Assembly: GCA_963693365.1 (NCBI GenBank)
Contig: CAVNZM010000018.1
Span: 1,240,001 to 1,304,000 of the forward strand
Reading direction: 5' to 3'
DNA length: 64,000 nucleotides
Origin: Amoebidium appalachense
Lineage: Eukaryota; Ichthyosporea
A model generated the notes under the pieces. The model was not told the origin of the DNA. It made no database searches and saw only the letters and a list, made by a program, of their open reading frames with translations. Both the position numbers and the translations under genes were made by a program. Of this stretch, positions 13,553-38,069 are shown one piece after another. Each line of letters starts with the position of its first letter. Within the stretch, counting starts at the first letter, position 1.

Positions 13553-13702
13553 ACTCCACACCTTCGTGAGTCCTTCCCTCCACTCACGTATACGCTTGCA
13601 CGCATGTCCGCACGCACTCAAGCACTCTCGCACACATAACCGCACGGACGCAGACACTGCAGGCTACCCACACACTTGGAGAAGCATACCCTTTTCTCCC
13701 CC

Positions 13703-13952
13703 CCCAACGGGTTGACCCGCCCAAGTTCAGTTGATGCTGCTGTCTGAGTTGGAGCGTCGTATATACGCGGGCTAAGGGGTCGAAACTCAGACGCAATTGA
13801 TGACTTGGGTCCTCCCTGAGGATGGGCTCTGCTTATGACGCATAATGTGCACATGGCTGATGTTGCATACTTGAATGTTTGCCTTTGCATGTGTCCTGCA
13901 CCATGCTTCTCGTCGTGTATGCGTACTTCGTACCGTGTTCCGCATTCAAACC
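13703..13952 (-). repeat. R1 dispersed repeat, partial, inverted
   Basis: Reverse-complement copy of the first 250 or so bases of R1. It contains GGGCTCTGCTTATGACGCAT and GTATATACGCGGGCTAAGGG. It is the only copy seen here in minus orientation. Confidence 0.85.
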
Positions 13953-14035
13953 CCCACCCTTCTTTCCCCGTTTTTACCCCCAGGGATCGGTGGGGAAAGC
14001 AGATGGTGTTAGGATGAGGGGAAGGATTGGGGAGT

Positions 14036-14312
14036 GGGGGAGGGGGGAAAGAGAGGGAGGGAGGGACGGAGCGAGAGAGAAAGAGAGAGGGAGGAAGGGA
14101 GGGAGGGAGGGAGGGAGGGATGAGAGGGAGGGAGGGAGGGAGGGGGAGAGAGAGGAAGGGAGGAGGGAGGGGGGAGGTAGGGAGGGACGCTTGAGAGAGA
14201 GGGGGGGAGAGAGAGAGAGAGAGAGAGGGAGGGAGGGAGGGAGAGAGGGAGGGAGGAAGGGAGGGAGAGTGAAAGAGAGAGAGAGAGAGAGAGAGAGGCA
14301 GAGAGAGAGAGA
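14036..14312. repeat. (GGGA)n / (GA)n purine array
   Basis: Imperfect GGGA tetranucleotide and GA dinucleotide repeats with almost no pyrimidines on the plus strand. Confidence 0.9.
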
Positions 14313-14530
14313 CCAATAGATTAAGTTCTTGTCACTACCGATGGGTCAAACTACTGGAACACTGAAAAACATCATGAGATTGCCAACAAGAATTTGGGCC
14401 GTTGATGCACTCCACTACCTCACGTCACCTGCATAAACCTTATCTGTTTTTTGTCCGATGTGCATATTCTCCCAATCCAACTCATCAGGCCCCCCTGAAA
14501 CCGAAACATATTCAGGGTTGTTGTGTGGGT

Positions 14531-14610
14531 AATATATAACGAGGAGGCCCTTTGATGCCATAACACGCGGCCGGGTGTTATGGCATCAAAGGGCCTCCTC
14601 GTTATATATT
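14531..14610. repeat. perfect 36-bp inverted repeat with 8-nt loop
   Basis: The arm at 14531-14566 is exactly complementary to 14575-14610, and the loop is GCGGCCGG. A small second stem, CCCTGAA/TTCAGGG, sits just upstream at about 14495-14518. The structure could be a hairpin RNA precursor, a miniature palindromic element or a fold-back assembly artefact. The sequence alone does not decide. Confidence 0.9.
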
Positions 14611-14852
14611 GCAGTTTACCACTACGGATCGATATCATCGTTTCTAGCACGGCGTTTTTCAACCTTGCATGTTTTACAGCTCACATGCGTGCTGGCCATC
14701 ACTTCAAGTATATAGTTGTGACTGGTCTTCGCTTCTACACGATTTTAAAATACTTGTGGAACACACGCAGTTCTTGAAGGGTGCGGCGGGTCTCAACATG
14801 TACGTGTGATGGGTCGCTAGGCACTGTGGGATGAAGGAGAGAGTGTCTGACG

Positions 14853-14900
<48 letters not shown>

Positions 14901-15890
14901 GGGGAGGGCTGGTGGCGGTTTTACAGGCATATGCGCAGCCACTTCTCGGATTGTCACAGAACCGCCTAATATGCAAAGTTATTCAGTGTGACACAAACAC
15001 ACAAAGAACTTGAGTTGCACGCACGCAAGAACGCACGCACGCACGCACGTGTACAAACGGACAAAGTCACGACCATTACTCGACTCGGGTGGAGTACAGT
15101 AAGTTGTGTCGGTGTGCCGTGGAACGGGCAGCTCGAGAGATTTTTCAACTTTTTTCTGCCTCAGTAGGATTACTGTGACACTCAGCGACGGACACTGACT
15201 GAGAACAAAAACGTTTGCGCAAACAATCGAAATCTGTTCTGCGGACATTTGACTGGCTCTCAGCTCAATGATCTGACACAGATCTGTGCCAAAGCGATTG
15301 CTGATTGGCTTAGGTTTTGTTACCGCGTTATCCACGAAAACCAAGCAACAAGCACATGCACATAAAAATAAAAACTAACAAGCACCGCTTCAACTTGACA
15401 ACTTGAGTTCAAAAGTGAGTGGCCGCCACAAAGCAGGCCGGCCAGAGAAAATCAAGTTGCCCAACGTTGTAAGCGGTATAAAGGGATTAATATATTAAGT
15501 GTTTTCCTTTCGTCACCGCGCTGAGAACATTTGAGGCTGTGAGAGACACGGTTTAGACTCAAAGATAATCCCATTAGCTTACATGTTATGTTCTTCCATC
15601 GATCTAAGGGAACATAAAAATAAAAATCTGAAATAGAAAGGCTTAGTTTTTGCGTAGGTGGATATTTTAACTTGTAGGGTAATGGTCAGACGACTTGATA
15701 GGGGATAGTTCAGATACATAGTGGTCTTACACTCTAGGTGTTCTTCCACAGGCAAACCGTTTCCACCACCATTTCAGAATCTTAGATCTACAAACGAAGG
15801 CAAGACCCCTTTCCCGGTTTAACTAGGAGTTTATCCAAGAAAACAAACGCACGCACGCGAGATTTCAACACTTTACATGCTCTCAGAAAA

Positions 15891-16565
15891 ATGGCGCCAT
15901 CTACCCCTATTCAAGCTCTTGTTACCACACTCATCCTCTCTCTGCTTACCCACCCATCCTCGAGCATTCCCACACACCGCCAACCCCTACACATTATCCA
16001 TCGCGCGAAGAGAGACTCCGCCGTTTCTCCTAATCCCTCCTCGACGCGTTTTGCACCCACACAAGTCGCCATAAGAACTCTCTATCTGGGTAGCGACGAT
16101 TGCAAATCACGTCTAACTCGCTCAGAGGTGTTTCTATTGGGTGCATGTCACACATACTTTATACCCATTACGAAAGCGGAGAGGCCGGGGACAAAGCAGC
16201 CACTGCCCCTACCCTCTCGACACCAACCGGCAAAACCGGCCCCAGGACCGTTAAGGTAACAACCAATAAGGGAACGGTTACGCACACCATATATGGTCTT
16301 GGTGGGTGTGTAGAGGGGCGCGGTGCCGTTAATGCCACCACGGCCAACCACAAGCACCTTACGCAGGTGTCTTCTCCTATTGGCCACTGCATGACAAACG
16401 ACGACCCATATTTGGTAAACCCCCCCCCCCCCCTCTCCCCCGCCCAAGAAGTGTGCGAGTTTTTCTTTTTCTTTCATTTTTTTCCCCCTATCTACTCGGG
16501 AACTTGACATAACCACCACCTCCGTGCCCCTATGTAGCCCCCCCCCCCCCCCCCCCCCCCCCCTT

Positions 16566-16643
<78 letters not shown>

Positions 16644-16823
16644 TACATACACACACACACATACACACGTGTTCTTTGTTCCATGTTATGGTATGATTTT
16701 GAGCTTTTTTTTTTTCTTTTTTTTTTTGTTGATGATTCTGTATTTTGTCCTTTGGTGTCTCTTCCTTTTTTTCCAACTCTCTAATGCATACATCACTCCT
16801 TTCCTCCCCGCCCTCCCCCGCCT

Positions 16824-16854
<31 letters not shown>

Positions 16855-17804
16855 TTCCCCCTCCCCTCGCGGGCTGCCTCCCACACTCACCACTAACGCT
16901 ACCGCTGAGGCTTGCACGTCTTTTCGTGAGGTGTCACGTGAGTGCACATTATCACACGTGGTGCACCATCACAACGCATATGTTTTACTGCCCCATATTT
17001 GCACGCGCCCCGACATTTAATGCACCCACATTCCTACTTATTCGATACATATTCCAGTCGAATTCTTCGTATTTTGCTTCCCAACACATGAATACTAATA
17101 CAGTGCCCACCACCACCACCTAACAGGTTAACGGTGTTGCCTGGAACACAAGTTTCATTTGGTCGATTGCCGATTTCACCTATGATTTCAACCAACCAAG
17201 CCCTGTTGGCGGCCAAATTCGCTATCTGCTCCCCAAAAACCGCACCCCCTCCCAAGAAAAACCCACAAGCTGCCCGAAAATAAATCTCAAAGGGACAATT
17301 TCCAATAGCACGGTGCGTGCTTACGCAATCGGAAAATGCCAAAAACTGGCCGATTCGTGGGTGACGGCGTTAGATTTCGATGAAAATTCCTCAAATTTCA
17401 CCGCTCCTGCGCGTACTCAATGGGTTAAAGCGATCGCAATTTCGAACGAAACGTATGTAACGAGAAGGTTTTTCGATGCGAAATGTATTTTTCCTGTTGC
17501 GGAATCCGACACGATTGAGAAATACGGGGATTGTCGTGTGGTAAATCGGAAGCACAAATCACCCATGTTGGTGGTTGTGGGGTTTAAACAGGCAATGCGT
17601 AAGAATCTCCCCCCCCCCCCCCCCCCCCCCTTGCTCCCCGTGTGTGCAAAATCTGGCTTGTGTTGTCCAATATGAATGTTTTCTTCGTACTCTATACTGC
17701 ATTCTACACCTCCCCTCCTCCCTCCCCCCCTCCCCCCCGCGCCCCCACCCTTCCCTTTTCCCCCGGCTTTTGCTTACGAGGTTCTGTGGCGTCTGACCAA
17801 GTGC

Positions 17805-17883
<79 letters not shown>

Positions 17884-18048
17884 CTGTTTGTGTATGAGGA
17901 ATCACTCCATGCTCACGCCTGCAAAGTTTGTTTCGTGCCTCTGCCTGCTAAAAAGGACCTTGGAATGCACAAATACTCCATTATGCTTATGCACACACCA
18001 ACACAATTAAATTCCTCCCGTGTCATTCTATACCCCTCCCCACCTTAA
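15891..18048 (+). CDS. putative secreted Asn-glycosylated protein; model incomplete, frameshifted
   Basis: The start MAPSTPIQALVTTLILSLL looks like a signal peptide. This frame reads on through two cysteines to about 16170. A second frame then continues as a Thr/Lys-rich stretch ending at CACCTTACGCAG/GT (16370) or, slightly later, CCATATTTG/GT. Both donors are in phase with a strong exon, 17128-17598, which follows CACCACCTAACAG and opens VNGVAWNTSF. That exon has several N-x-S/T sites, several cysteines and a GTAAGA donor. In-phase exons 17781-17806 and 17891-18048 (TAA) follow. Moving from the first frame to the second needs a one-base indel near 16140-16200, so this is either an assembly error or a damaged gene. 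I do not recognise the family. The 3' end may instead splice onward toward 19019. Confidence 0.45.
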
Positions 18049-18283
18049 CCCGGAAAACTCTTTCATGTTGTAAACGACATTCTACCCTCACGCCATATTC
18101 TCACACATTCTCAGCTTCCGGGATGTACACAGTGTCACCGGCACATGGGCAAAAATACCCACGCACACACCAAACAACACACAACACACACACAGACACA
18201 CACATACACACACACACACGCAAGCACATACACCACTCACACGCACGCATAGCGCGCACGCACGAGCACTTGCAAGGAGTCAG

Positions 18284-18362
18284 GCGCACACAGGCACACA
18301 CACCACAAACGCTCGCGCCTCACATACACGTACGCACGCACACATGCATGCACGCGAACACA

Positions 18363-18408
<46 letters not shown>

Positions 18409-18624
18409 TACACAGATTGAAAACACACCGCGTGCACGCACACAACGCATGCACACACAAACCGCACGGTGCACACACACATACAAACATACATGCACAC
18501 GCGCGCGCGCACACACACACACACAAGACACACACACACACGCGAGCGCACACAGGCACACACACCACAAACGCTCGCGCCTCACATACACGTACGCACG
18601 CACACATGCATGCACGCGAACACA

Positions 18625-18664
<40 letters not shown>

Positions 18665-18805
18665 TACACAGATTGAAAACACACCGCGTGCACGCACACA
18701 ACGCATGCACACACAAACCGCACGGTGCACACACACATACAAACATACATGCACACGCGCGCGCGCACACACACACACAAGACACACACACACACGCGAG
18801 CACAC
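18284..18805. repeat. tandem duplication of a 262-bp CA-rich unit
   Basis: Two head-to-tail copies start at 18284 and 18546. They share ACAAACGCTCGCGCCTCACA, ACTCGTACACAGATTGAAAA and the embedded CA arrays, differing mainly in array length. Confidence 0.9.
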
Positions 18806-18838
18806 CACATGCTGAAACAAAGATTTCCACTGCACTCG

Positions 18839-18885
<47 letters not shown>

Positions 18886-19018
18886 CATACCCACACCGTA
18901 TTTCTCATTTCCCATTTCTCATACATTGTACTCTGTACCACGTTCTAATCTCTCCCCCCTCCCCCCCTCCCCCCCTCCCCCCCCCCCCCCCCCCCCTCTC
19001 CTCCCTCCACATATAGCC

Positions 19019-19282
19019 GCAACCACCGCCGCAACCCACCCCACCGCCTCCCTTCAAGTTGCCCCTTTCACACCTCGAGCAGAGACCGCCTTCCCGCGCC
19101 CCACCCACTCTTCCTCATCGGCACAAACCACACCTTCCATAAATGGTAATGTTCCGAGCACGGCAGGTGACTTAGCAACCAATCTGATCGGAGCAACGAC
19201 AACGGCTGCGAAAGTTGCGACCACTACTGCTTGGGGGTTCGTTGCTATGGAAACCATGCCTGCACCCCCACAAAAACCTTAG
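19019..19282 (+). CDS. possible Thr/Ala/Ser-rich terminal exon
   Basis: An open frame follows a C-rich tract and ACATATAG. It reads as a Thr/Ala/Ser/Pro-rich segment with an alanine- and threonine-rich, moderately hydrophobic end (ATTTAAKVATTTAWGFVAM) and stops at TAG. It could be the stalk and C-terminus of the secreted protein upstream or a chance frame; no phase-consistent junction could be fixed. Confidence 0.3.
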   Translation, partial: ATTAATHPTASLQVAPFTPRAETAFPRPTHSSSSAQTTPSINGNVPSTAGDLATNLIGATTTAAKVATTTAWGFVAMETMPAPPQKP

Positions 19283-19651
19283 GGTGATATGATGATATAA
19301 ACCAAGCAAAGTTTTAGTACGCAGACGGAAAGCTAGGATGGTAAAGTTACATGACCCGCAAAATGTAGAAAAAAGGATGTTTCGCTATGGATCAGATTGA
19401 AATATTAGTCTAGCTGCGGGCCTACTATGAATACAAACCAGTAACGATTCAAATTTCAGATTTCTATCCACTGTATATCTGCCGAGATTTTGATACTCAC
19501 GAATACTCTGGGGCAAGGAGTGTACACGTGGAGGGTGGTTTGTAAGTAATTTTCATCTGTTGTCACGATGATCTAGAACAGATCCCCGAAGGATTCGATA
19601 AATGTTTGAAACCACGTGCACATGATACTCTGTTGATATTCACGCAACCTC

Positions 19652-19849
19652 TATAAATATTTATAGAAATATAATTGAAAGCGGGGACTTGACTTTAGTT
19701 AAACTAGAAAATTTATCGGAGATCAATTCTTAGTGGTTGTTCGTCAATTATATAAATATTTATAGAAATATGATTGAAAGCGGGGACTTGACTTTAGTTA
19801 AACTAGAAAATTTATCGGAGATCAATTCTTAGTGGTTGTTCGTCAATTA
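19652..19849. repeat. 99-bp direct tandem duplication with TATAAATATTTATA palindrome
   Basis: Copies start at 19652 and 19751 and are almost identical. Each opens with the palindrome TATAAATATTTATA and ends GGTTGTTCGTCAATTA. Confidence 0.95.
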
Positions 19850-20254
19850 AAGTTATACCTTATTACTCGATGGATGTTGTATTATGAACGCTCGCAGCAT
19901 CTGCTAGCTGTACAGGTAGGATAATGTACACGTACAACCCCAAATAAAGGTCCAATGATCATTAGCCAATTCTTATTATGGAAAAGACACACGTATATTC
20001 GCGGTCACGCTTCTGCACGCACAGATACACACCACATCCCCCCCCCCCCCCCCCCCCACTCCTCCCCCTCCCCCCGCACCTGCATAGTAAACTAGTACTA
20101 TTCGAATCCTGAGCTACTAGATGTATATCATCGCGTACGTACGTGCTCGCATGTGTGTGCATGATCGAGGGAAATCTCGGCTAGCAGCACTGAGGGTAAA
20201 CTGTGGGCTAGAGGGGAAGAGGCCTAGGGGGCCGGGAGGGGGGGGGGAGGCCGG

Positions 20255-20515
20255 GGATTGCAAATGCGTTATAAATTGCCAATGACACATAAACAACAGA
20301 TTACACGATGTACATAGAGTGCAAGTACCATATGATGCATAAAGAGTATGCATAATAAGGAGAGCCCATCCTCAGAGAGGGCACACGTCATCCAAATTAC
20401 CCAGAGTATGCATAATAAGGAGAGCCCATCCTCAGAGAGGGCACACGTCATCCATATTACCCGAGTTTCGACCCATTTGCCTCGTCAACGAAACCCAACT
20501 CAGATCATTGTTTCA
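20255..20515 (+). repeat. diverged R1 repeat with internal 60-bp tandem duplication
   Basis: R1-like landmarks occur in order, with the block AGTATGCATAATAAGGAGAG...CATCC duplicated at 20344-20403 and 20404-20463. The right end runs into a T tract then a G tract. Confidence 0.75.
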
Positions 20516-20535
20516 CCTTTTTTTTTTTTTTTTTT

Positions 20536-20582
<47 letters not shown>

Positions 20583-21350
20583 CTCAATAAATCAGCGTGA
20601 TTGCACTCTAGCGAGGGCCAGAGGGCATGCCAAAGAGCATATTCACAACCAAGTCTGTATTTGTACACATTTCCTTATATGGAGTTTGGCGTATTCCTAA
20701 AAAGGAGATCACCTCCATTTGTAGTCAAAGCCAATGATATCGTGATCCGACATCGTATTGGTGAGTAAATATAATAAATTCACGAAAACGCTAACACTGC
20801 ACGCCTCTCATTCCCCACTCCAGTTTTTTTGGCATTACATATTTGCTTACAGCACACATCTGAATATACATCCTTCCACCCCTGAAAACAATACCCAACT
20901 TGAAATGAAACAGAAGAATAAAGAACGATAAAGAAGGTTTGGGTTTAGAGTTCTAACTAGGCCATCCAATCTGATTCAATACACCCTTTTTAGTTATTAC
21001 TTGCCGTTTAATATGTAGAAGCCACCTACGAATTTATCTTAGTACGAACACCCTTTCCTTATAGACCCTAAACAAGGGTCTTACACTTAACATTTAGACT
21101 GTGAAGCATTAGACCGTTGTACTACCCACCATGTGATATTACCACACATATCCTCAGTTGATAAACATATCGTGTAAAGGGTTTTAAACCTGATCTCTTC
21201 CTGTCAGGGAAGCGCGAACTACCATAACTATGGCATGTCATCTTGCAACATACAAAAAACCGTGGGAAAAAACATAAGGCTTTAACACTGTGATTTCACC
21301 TAAGTCTGCCAATCAAAGTTTGAACCTTAAGCACGTGTCGCACGCGCGTG

Positions 21351-21435
<85 letters not shown>

Positions 21436-21466
21436 AGTGTCACACACACACACACACACACCTTCC

Positions 21467-33567
<12,101 letters not shown>

Positions 33568-33799
33568 TTCTGGATATTGAGGGAACGACAGGAGAGGAGG
33601 AGCAGGGGTGAGAAACGAGAGAGAAAGGGGAGGGAGAGAGAAAGGGGGAATAGAGGGAAGGGCACAGATAAAAACAATAGCAAAGGCAAGCTGAGCTCTT
33701 TCTCTGGTTATCATCCAACACATGAGGTCAAGAACAGTTCACTTACTTGGTTATGTAACAGGCTACGGCTTGACTGTCAGCTTCCAGAGACAACTAGAG

Positions 33800-34860
33800 C
33801 TTGTCGAAGATCGATATGCGCTAACTCTTACACAAATAACATACTGAAATAGTTCCAGTTGTTAGTTTTTCTATAATGAATACAAGACAAATGGGCTCGC
33901 ACAAGTGTTCTCGCTTGCTCTCCCTACACGGTTGTGGCTACTGAAGTCCTGCTTTCGTGTACGTGTGTCCAACGCTACTTAACCAATCCAAGCTTCCGTT
34001 TAAACTGTGCCTTTTTCACTTTCTTAAGCCCTACACACACACACTCTCTCTCCCCTACAACAAAGCAAACACAGCGCGCCGGTCTGGTGTTGGTGCTGGG
34101 CCGGGGTGCCCAGCCAGCGGAAGACCTTGAACGTAGTCTGCAAGTAATATGCATGACATCAATGACGTCATTTACGTAAAATTTATTTAAATCAGACGTT
34201 AAGTTTTGTTGTAGAGTTTTCACAGTTAGACTACTTAACCGATCGCGATTCGCCTGCCAGCCTTTTCGATTTCGCGCGTTCAAATTTTAGCGCCTAATTC
34301 GCAGGTCGTTAAACGATTGGTTAGAGGCTGAGGTAGGTAAATATTCCATAGCCGATTCAGTAGGTATCAGAAGAGGCGTATGACCTGGCCAAGATTTTGT
34401 TGGATTGTTGGGAAAAAAAATCCAAGGACAAGGCACTATAAAAATATTTATACGCAACTTTTTACATATATTTCATGATAAGTGTGCCTAATTTCTAATA
34501 TGTTTACTCTATGTCCATTGTACAGATGCCCACTGCCTGACGTGGAGCCAATGATTAGGCTACCGTCGCGGTGCAAGTGAATAATTTACTTCGCTCTCAT
34601 GTGCAGATACATAAGCTCTTGCAAAGAAGGGCATCCCACACAAAACAGTTGCGTCACGTCTTTGACCGAAAGAACGAAAAGGCGATTGCTTTGCTTTCTT
34701 CAGACACTAAAATCTCCCGTTTTCCTCTTTCAAAAGGCATATACATATGAGAGGGTAACCAAGCGCTTTTGTCTAGGGTAGTAACCGGTAAGTGGGGTTA
34801 CTTTTTGGTTCCACTTTGGTTCCTTATTTTATGACCACTAGCAGATTCTTTCTTTGAACG
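33800..34860. promoter_or_regulatory. shared spacer of divergent nucleoporin and KEN-box genes, with CRE and E2F-like sites
   Basis: It contains ATGACGTCAT at 34162-34171 (palindromic CRE core) and TTTCGCGC at 34270-34277 (perfect E2F/DP consensus). TTTTAGCGCC lies 10 nt further on, and CCAAT-type words sit near 33979, 34314 and 34545. The two start codons are 1.3 kb apart in opposite directions, so the segment likely serves as the promoter for both. The sites are seen; their use is inferred. Confidence 0.5.
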
Positions 34861-35307
34861 ATGTTTTCACAAAACTCCACTCTTCTCGCCATGGCGCCTG
34901 ACACACAGGCACACAGAGCAGTGCTCAAGCGTCGTTCAACGGAGGATTTCTCTGAGCGCGCCAACAAGAGACTGCACGAAGACACCTCTTCCTTCCAGAA
35001 TTCACACGTTTTTGTTGCCTATCCCTCCCCTGTCGAGCAATTTTACGAGCCTGCGTGTCTGGAGATGTGCCCCGAACCGACGTTTGAGAGACCCCGCGCA
35101 ATTGCGAGAAAGCGAGTAAACGAGACAGGAGCAGTAGGCAAGGAGAATGTTGTCGAGGGGCCGGAAGAAAAGACCCTGGATGAGCGGAGTGCTTTTGACT
35201 ACGGGGATGCCCTTCAGAGACAGATCAACAAGAATTTTGTCGGGAGGGCTAGGGCGTTGCACATGGCTTACAAGGAGCAGTATCAGATGCAGGGTGAGGA
35301 AAAATGA
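34861..35307 (+). CDS. small KEN-box nuclear protein, 148 aa, single exon
   Basis: Uninterrupted ATG-to-TGA frame with ordinary codon composition in repeat-free sequence. A second ATG at 34891 (CGCCATGGCG, strong context) would give 138 residues and may be the real start. Visible features are a bipartite basic cluster KRRSTEDFSERANKRLHED (about 23-41), a KEN triplet in VGKENVVEG (94-96, typical of APC/C degrons), a basic RAIARKRVN segment and a C-terminal helix-like region. I do not recognise the family. A cell-cycle-regulated nuclear protein is a hypothesis, supported by the E2F-like site upstream. AATAAA follows the stop by 390 bp. Confidence 0.65.
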   Translation: MFSQNSTLLAMAPDTQAHRAVLKRRSTEDFSERANKRLHEDTSSFQNSHVFVAYPSPVEQFYEPACLEMCPEPTFERPRAIARKRVNETGAVGKENVVEGPEEKTLDERSAFDYGDALQRQINKNFVGRARALHMAYKEQYQMQGEEK

Positions 35308-35696
35308 TCCCATGAATTTCTCTTGAAGAGGAAGGATTGCCGGAAATGTGGAGGTGTCAACCAAGTTGTTGACTTTTTTCCCCGTGGGTGAAGGTGTGTG
35401 AAAGGAGTAAAATGTGCGAATGTGCCCCGACTCTTCTACCAAATGTGTGAATGTTTGTACTGTAAATAATACTCTATAGTTGTGTTGTGTATATATGTTT
35501 GGTGTTGCAAGCCATGTTGCCATTCTATCATGGAAACCATTTAGACAGTGCGTGTTTTATTGTCCGAAACTGACAAATAATTCTTCTTTCTAACACTAAA
35601 CTGCCTGTACTGTGTAGCTGATATGGATTTTTCTTTCTATTTTACCGGCCAACTGAAAAGGAGCTTGCACGTGAAAACTTGTAGACATTTAAGTGA

Positions 35697-35702
35697 AATA
35701 AA
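35697..35702 (+). terminator. possible polyadenylation signal of the KEN-box gene
   Basis: AATAAA lies 390 bp after the TGA stop, followed by TG-rich sequence. Confidence 0.45.
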
Positions 35703-35709
35703 CTGCCTG

Positions 35710-37432
35710 TAAAGCTGTACACCTAGGAACTCTTTTTGCTTGTGGAAACTCATTGACTTCGAGTTATTTCATTAACTTGCTTGTAAAGCTTTACACCTGC
35801 CTGAGTTTGGGCTAGCCAAATAATAGCAACAAAACGATACTGCAAGCTGATAATCTTGCCTGCCTGGTATGCTGGACTTACCAGTTGCGTGATAAAGAGA
35901 ACGCCATTCTTCAACTGTGCCTTCGAACTCGCGATTCACCTTGTGCTATGCCTAAGACTTGCACCTTTTTTTGCTATTGTTGACAAATCTGTGCCCATTA
36001 ACACCTGCAGGCACTTGTTGAAAATCCATTCTCCCTCCCCCTCTCGCCCAAGTCCCACCTTCCTCTCTATTTGCACACCTACCCAGCCTTGCCAGATGGG
36101 CTTCAGCTTACTGCTCCGTTGTTGGTTTTCTGTACACAAGCTGTGAATGTGCTAATAATAGTCCATGTTGACTCGTTTTTGAGCATGTTATGGTTTGCTG
36201 TGTATTCCCGAGCTCCTTATAGTCCAGGCACACTCGTGAGCAACCCCCCCCCCCCCCCCCCCCCCCTTCCTCCCCCAACACACACACACGTAAACTATGT
36301 GAGTCGGAGTGTGTGTGGGTAGTTGGGTGGGTGTAACAATCCTCTCACCCACCCACCCACCCCTCCCGTATGCCCCCCTTCCCTCCCCTACGACCCAAAC
36401 GCAGTCATCGCGTAGCAAACACACACAGCAAGCACACACAGACACACACACGCACACACTAAACACACACAGCTTACAGACACATGTGCACACACACTCA
36501 CACAAACACAAATACACACAACACACAGCACCTACACTTACATGCGGCACTTACACGTGCGCGCACACACACACACACAACACAAAGCCACACACATACA
36601 CACGCATACACACACAACCCATAAACACACGGTTACTTCACTGACCATTATTCTTCCTTCCCCCCCACACCCACCCACCCCATCCCCCACCCCCCACCCT
36701 TCCTCCTCCTCCTAATGCACATTTTGCAATACTGAGAAAGTTGGTGAATGAAACCCCCCCTCGTCCCCGCCCCTCTTCCCCTCCCTCCCCCCCCCCCCCT
36801 TCCCCCTCATCCCGCCTTGTTTGTTTGCTTACTGAAAGCAGTCCCTCCCACTACTCTTGCAAAAGTGCACATATGTGATCAAGAATATAATAACAACCCA
36901 CCCATGTTCAAGTAAAGCCGAATATGAATTGGGTTATTAGCATGCATGGTGAATGGGTCAAACTCGGGTGATGACGCAGGTTTTGGCTTCAACTTCTTAC
37001 GTTGCATACGTGCGTGTTCTTTGCAAATATGCAATGTGTTGTAGTAGCCTGTCGTTGAATTTGGTATTATACTCCGAACTTTTTCTCGATAAACCACCCC
37101 CCCCCCCCTCCCCCCCCCCCCCCCCCCTCAGGCACACACCCGCCGATGATAAATCATCCCCCCCCCCCCCCCCCCCCCCCCCCCCTGGCCCACCCTGGGC
37201 TATATGCAGGCACACACGCATAAACACACACACTCACACACACACACACACAAAATGTTCTGCTTGTGTCGTCTCACGCCTTTCTCCCCCCCCCCCCCCC
37301 CCCCCTCCTCCCACCCCGCGCCAATACACACACACACACAATGCATACACACCCCACCCCACCCCACCCCACCCCTCTGAGTCTGTGTTTGTGTGCACTT
37401 GGTACATGTATAATCGGAGCACATTCTAATCC

Positions 37433-37468
<36 letters not shown>

Positions 37469-38029
37469 AACTCCCGACCACTTTCCCCCCATCTCCTCCA
37501 CTCAGCAGACAATCACACTTCATAAAGGCACGCAAGCATCGCACACTGAGCAACTTGCACATTTTTTTATTTTTAATTTTATTTTATCCCGTTTTGTTCC
37601 CGGAGGGACCCCTTGGGCCCTCAGGGGGAACTACCGTCTTCCATCCAGCACCGACAGCACTCTAGCTAGGGTCCTACACGGTGTGGTATTATTCGCCAAG
37701 CTAACACACCTTGAAACAATCCTAACTATTTGCACACACTTTGCCCAGGGTATTCACCCCAGCCACGCCGGTGGGTAGACGACTTGCACATGCTTTTTTT
37801 TTTTTTTTTTTTTTTTTTTCCAAAGTTTTTTTTTTCTGTTGCATGCGCATGCGCCTGCCTTGTTCACACATGTACACGGGGGAAATTCGGAGAGCCTACA
37901 GAACAGACAAGAGTTAACTTGTGTATTTATAGGCTCTGTGTCACCGCACTACGGAGTGTGGGTACCATGTGAAGGTGAAGTAGGTGTTTTTGTACTTGTC
38001 TGGCTGTGTCTGTGTTCTGTGCGTGTGCG

Positions 38030-38069
<40 letters not shown>

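Larger units (their letters stand above)
12386..15890. other. spacer between divergent TLC and secreted-protein genes
   Basis: No convincing gene seen. The spacer has CCAAT-type motifs (about 13030, 13072, 13100, 15302), an inverted R1 fragment, a long GGGA/GA array, a perfect hairpin and G tracts. It probably contains the promoters of the two flanking, divergently transcribed genes. Confidence 0.5.
19283..21466. other. AT-rich spacer downstream of the nucleoporin gene
   Basis: No gene seen. It holds a 99-bp tandem duplication, a 60-bp tandem duplication inside a diverged R1 copy, a T-tract/G-tract compound at 20518-20582 and a long (CA)n array at 21357-21460 reaching almost to the nucleoporin stop codon. 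Confidence 0.6.
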
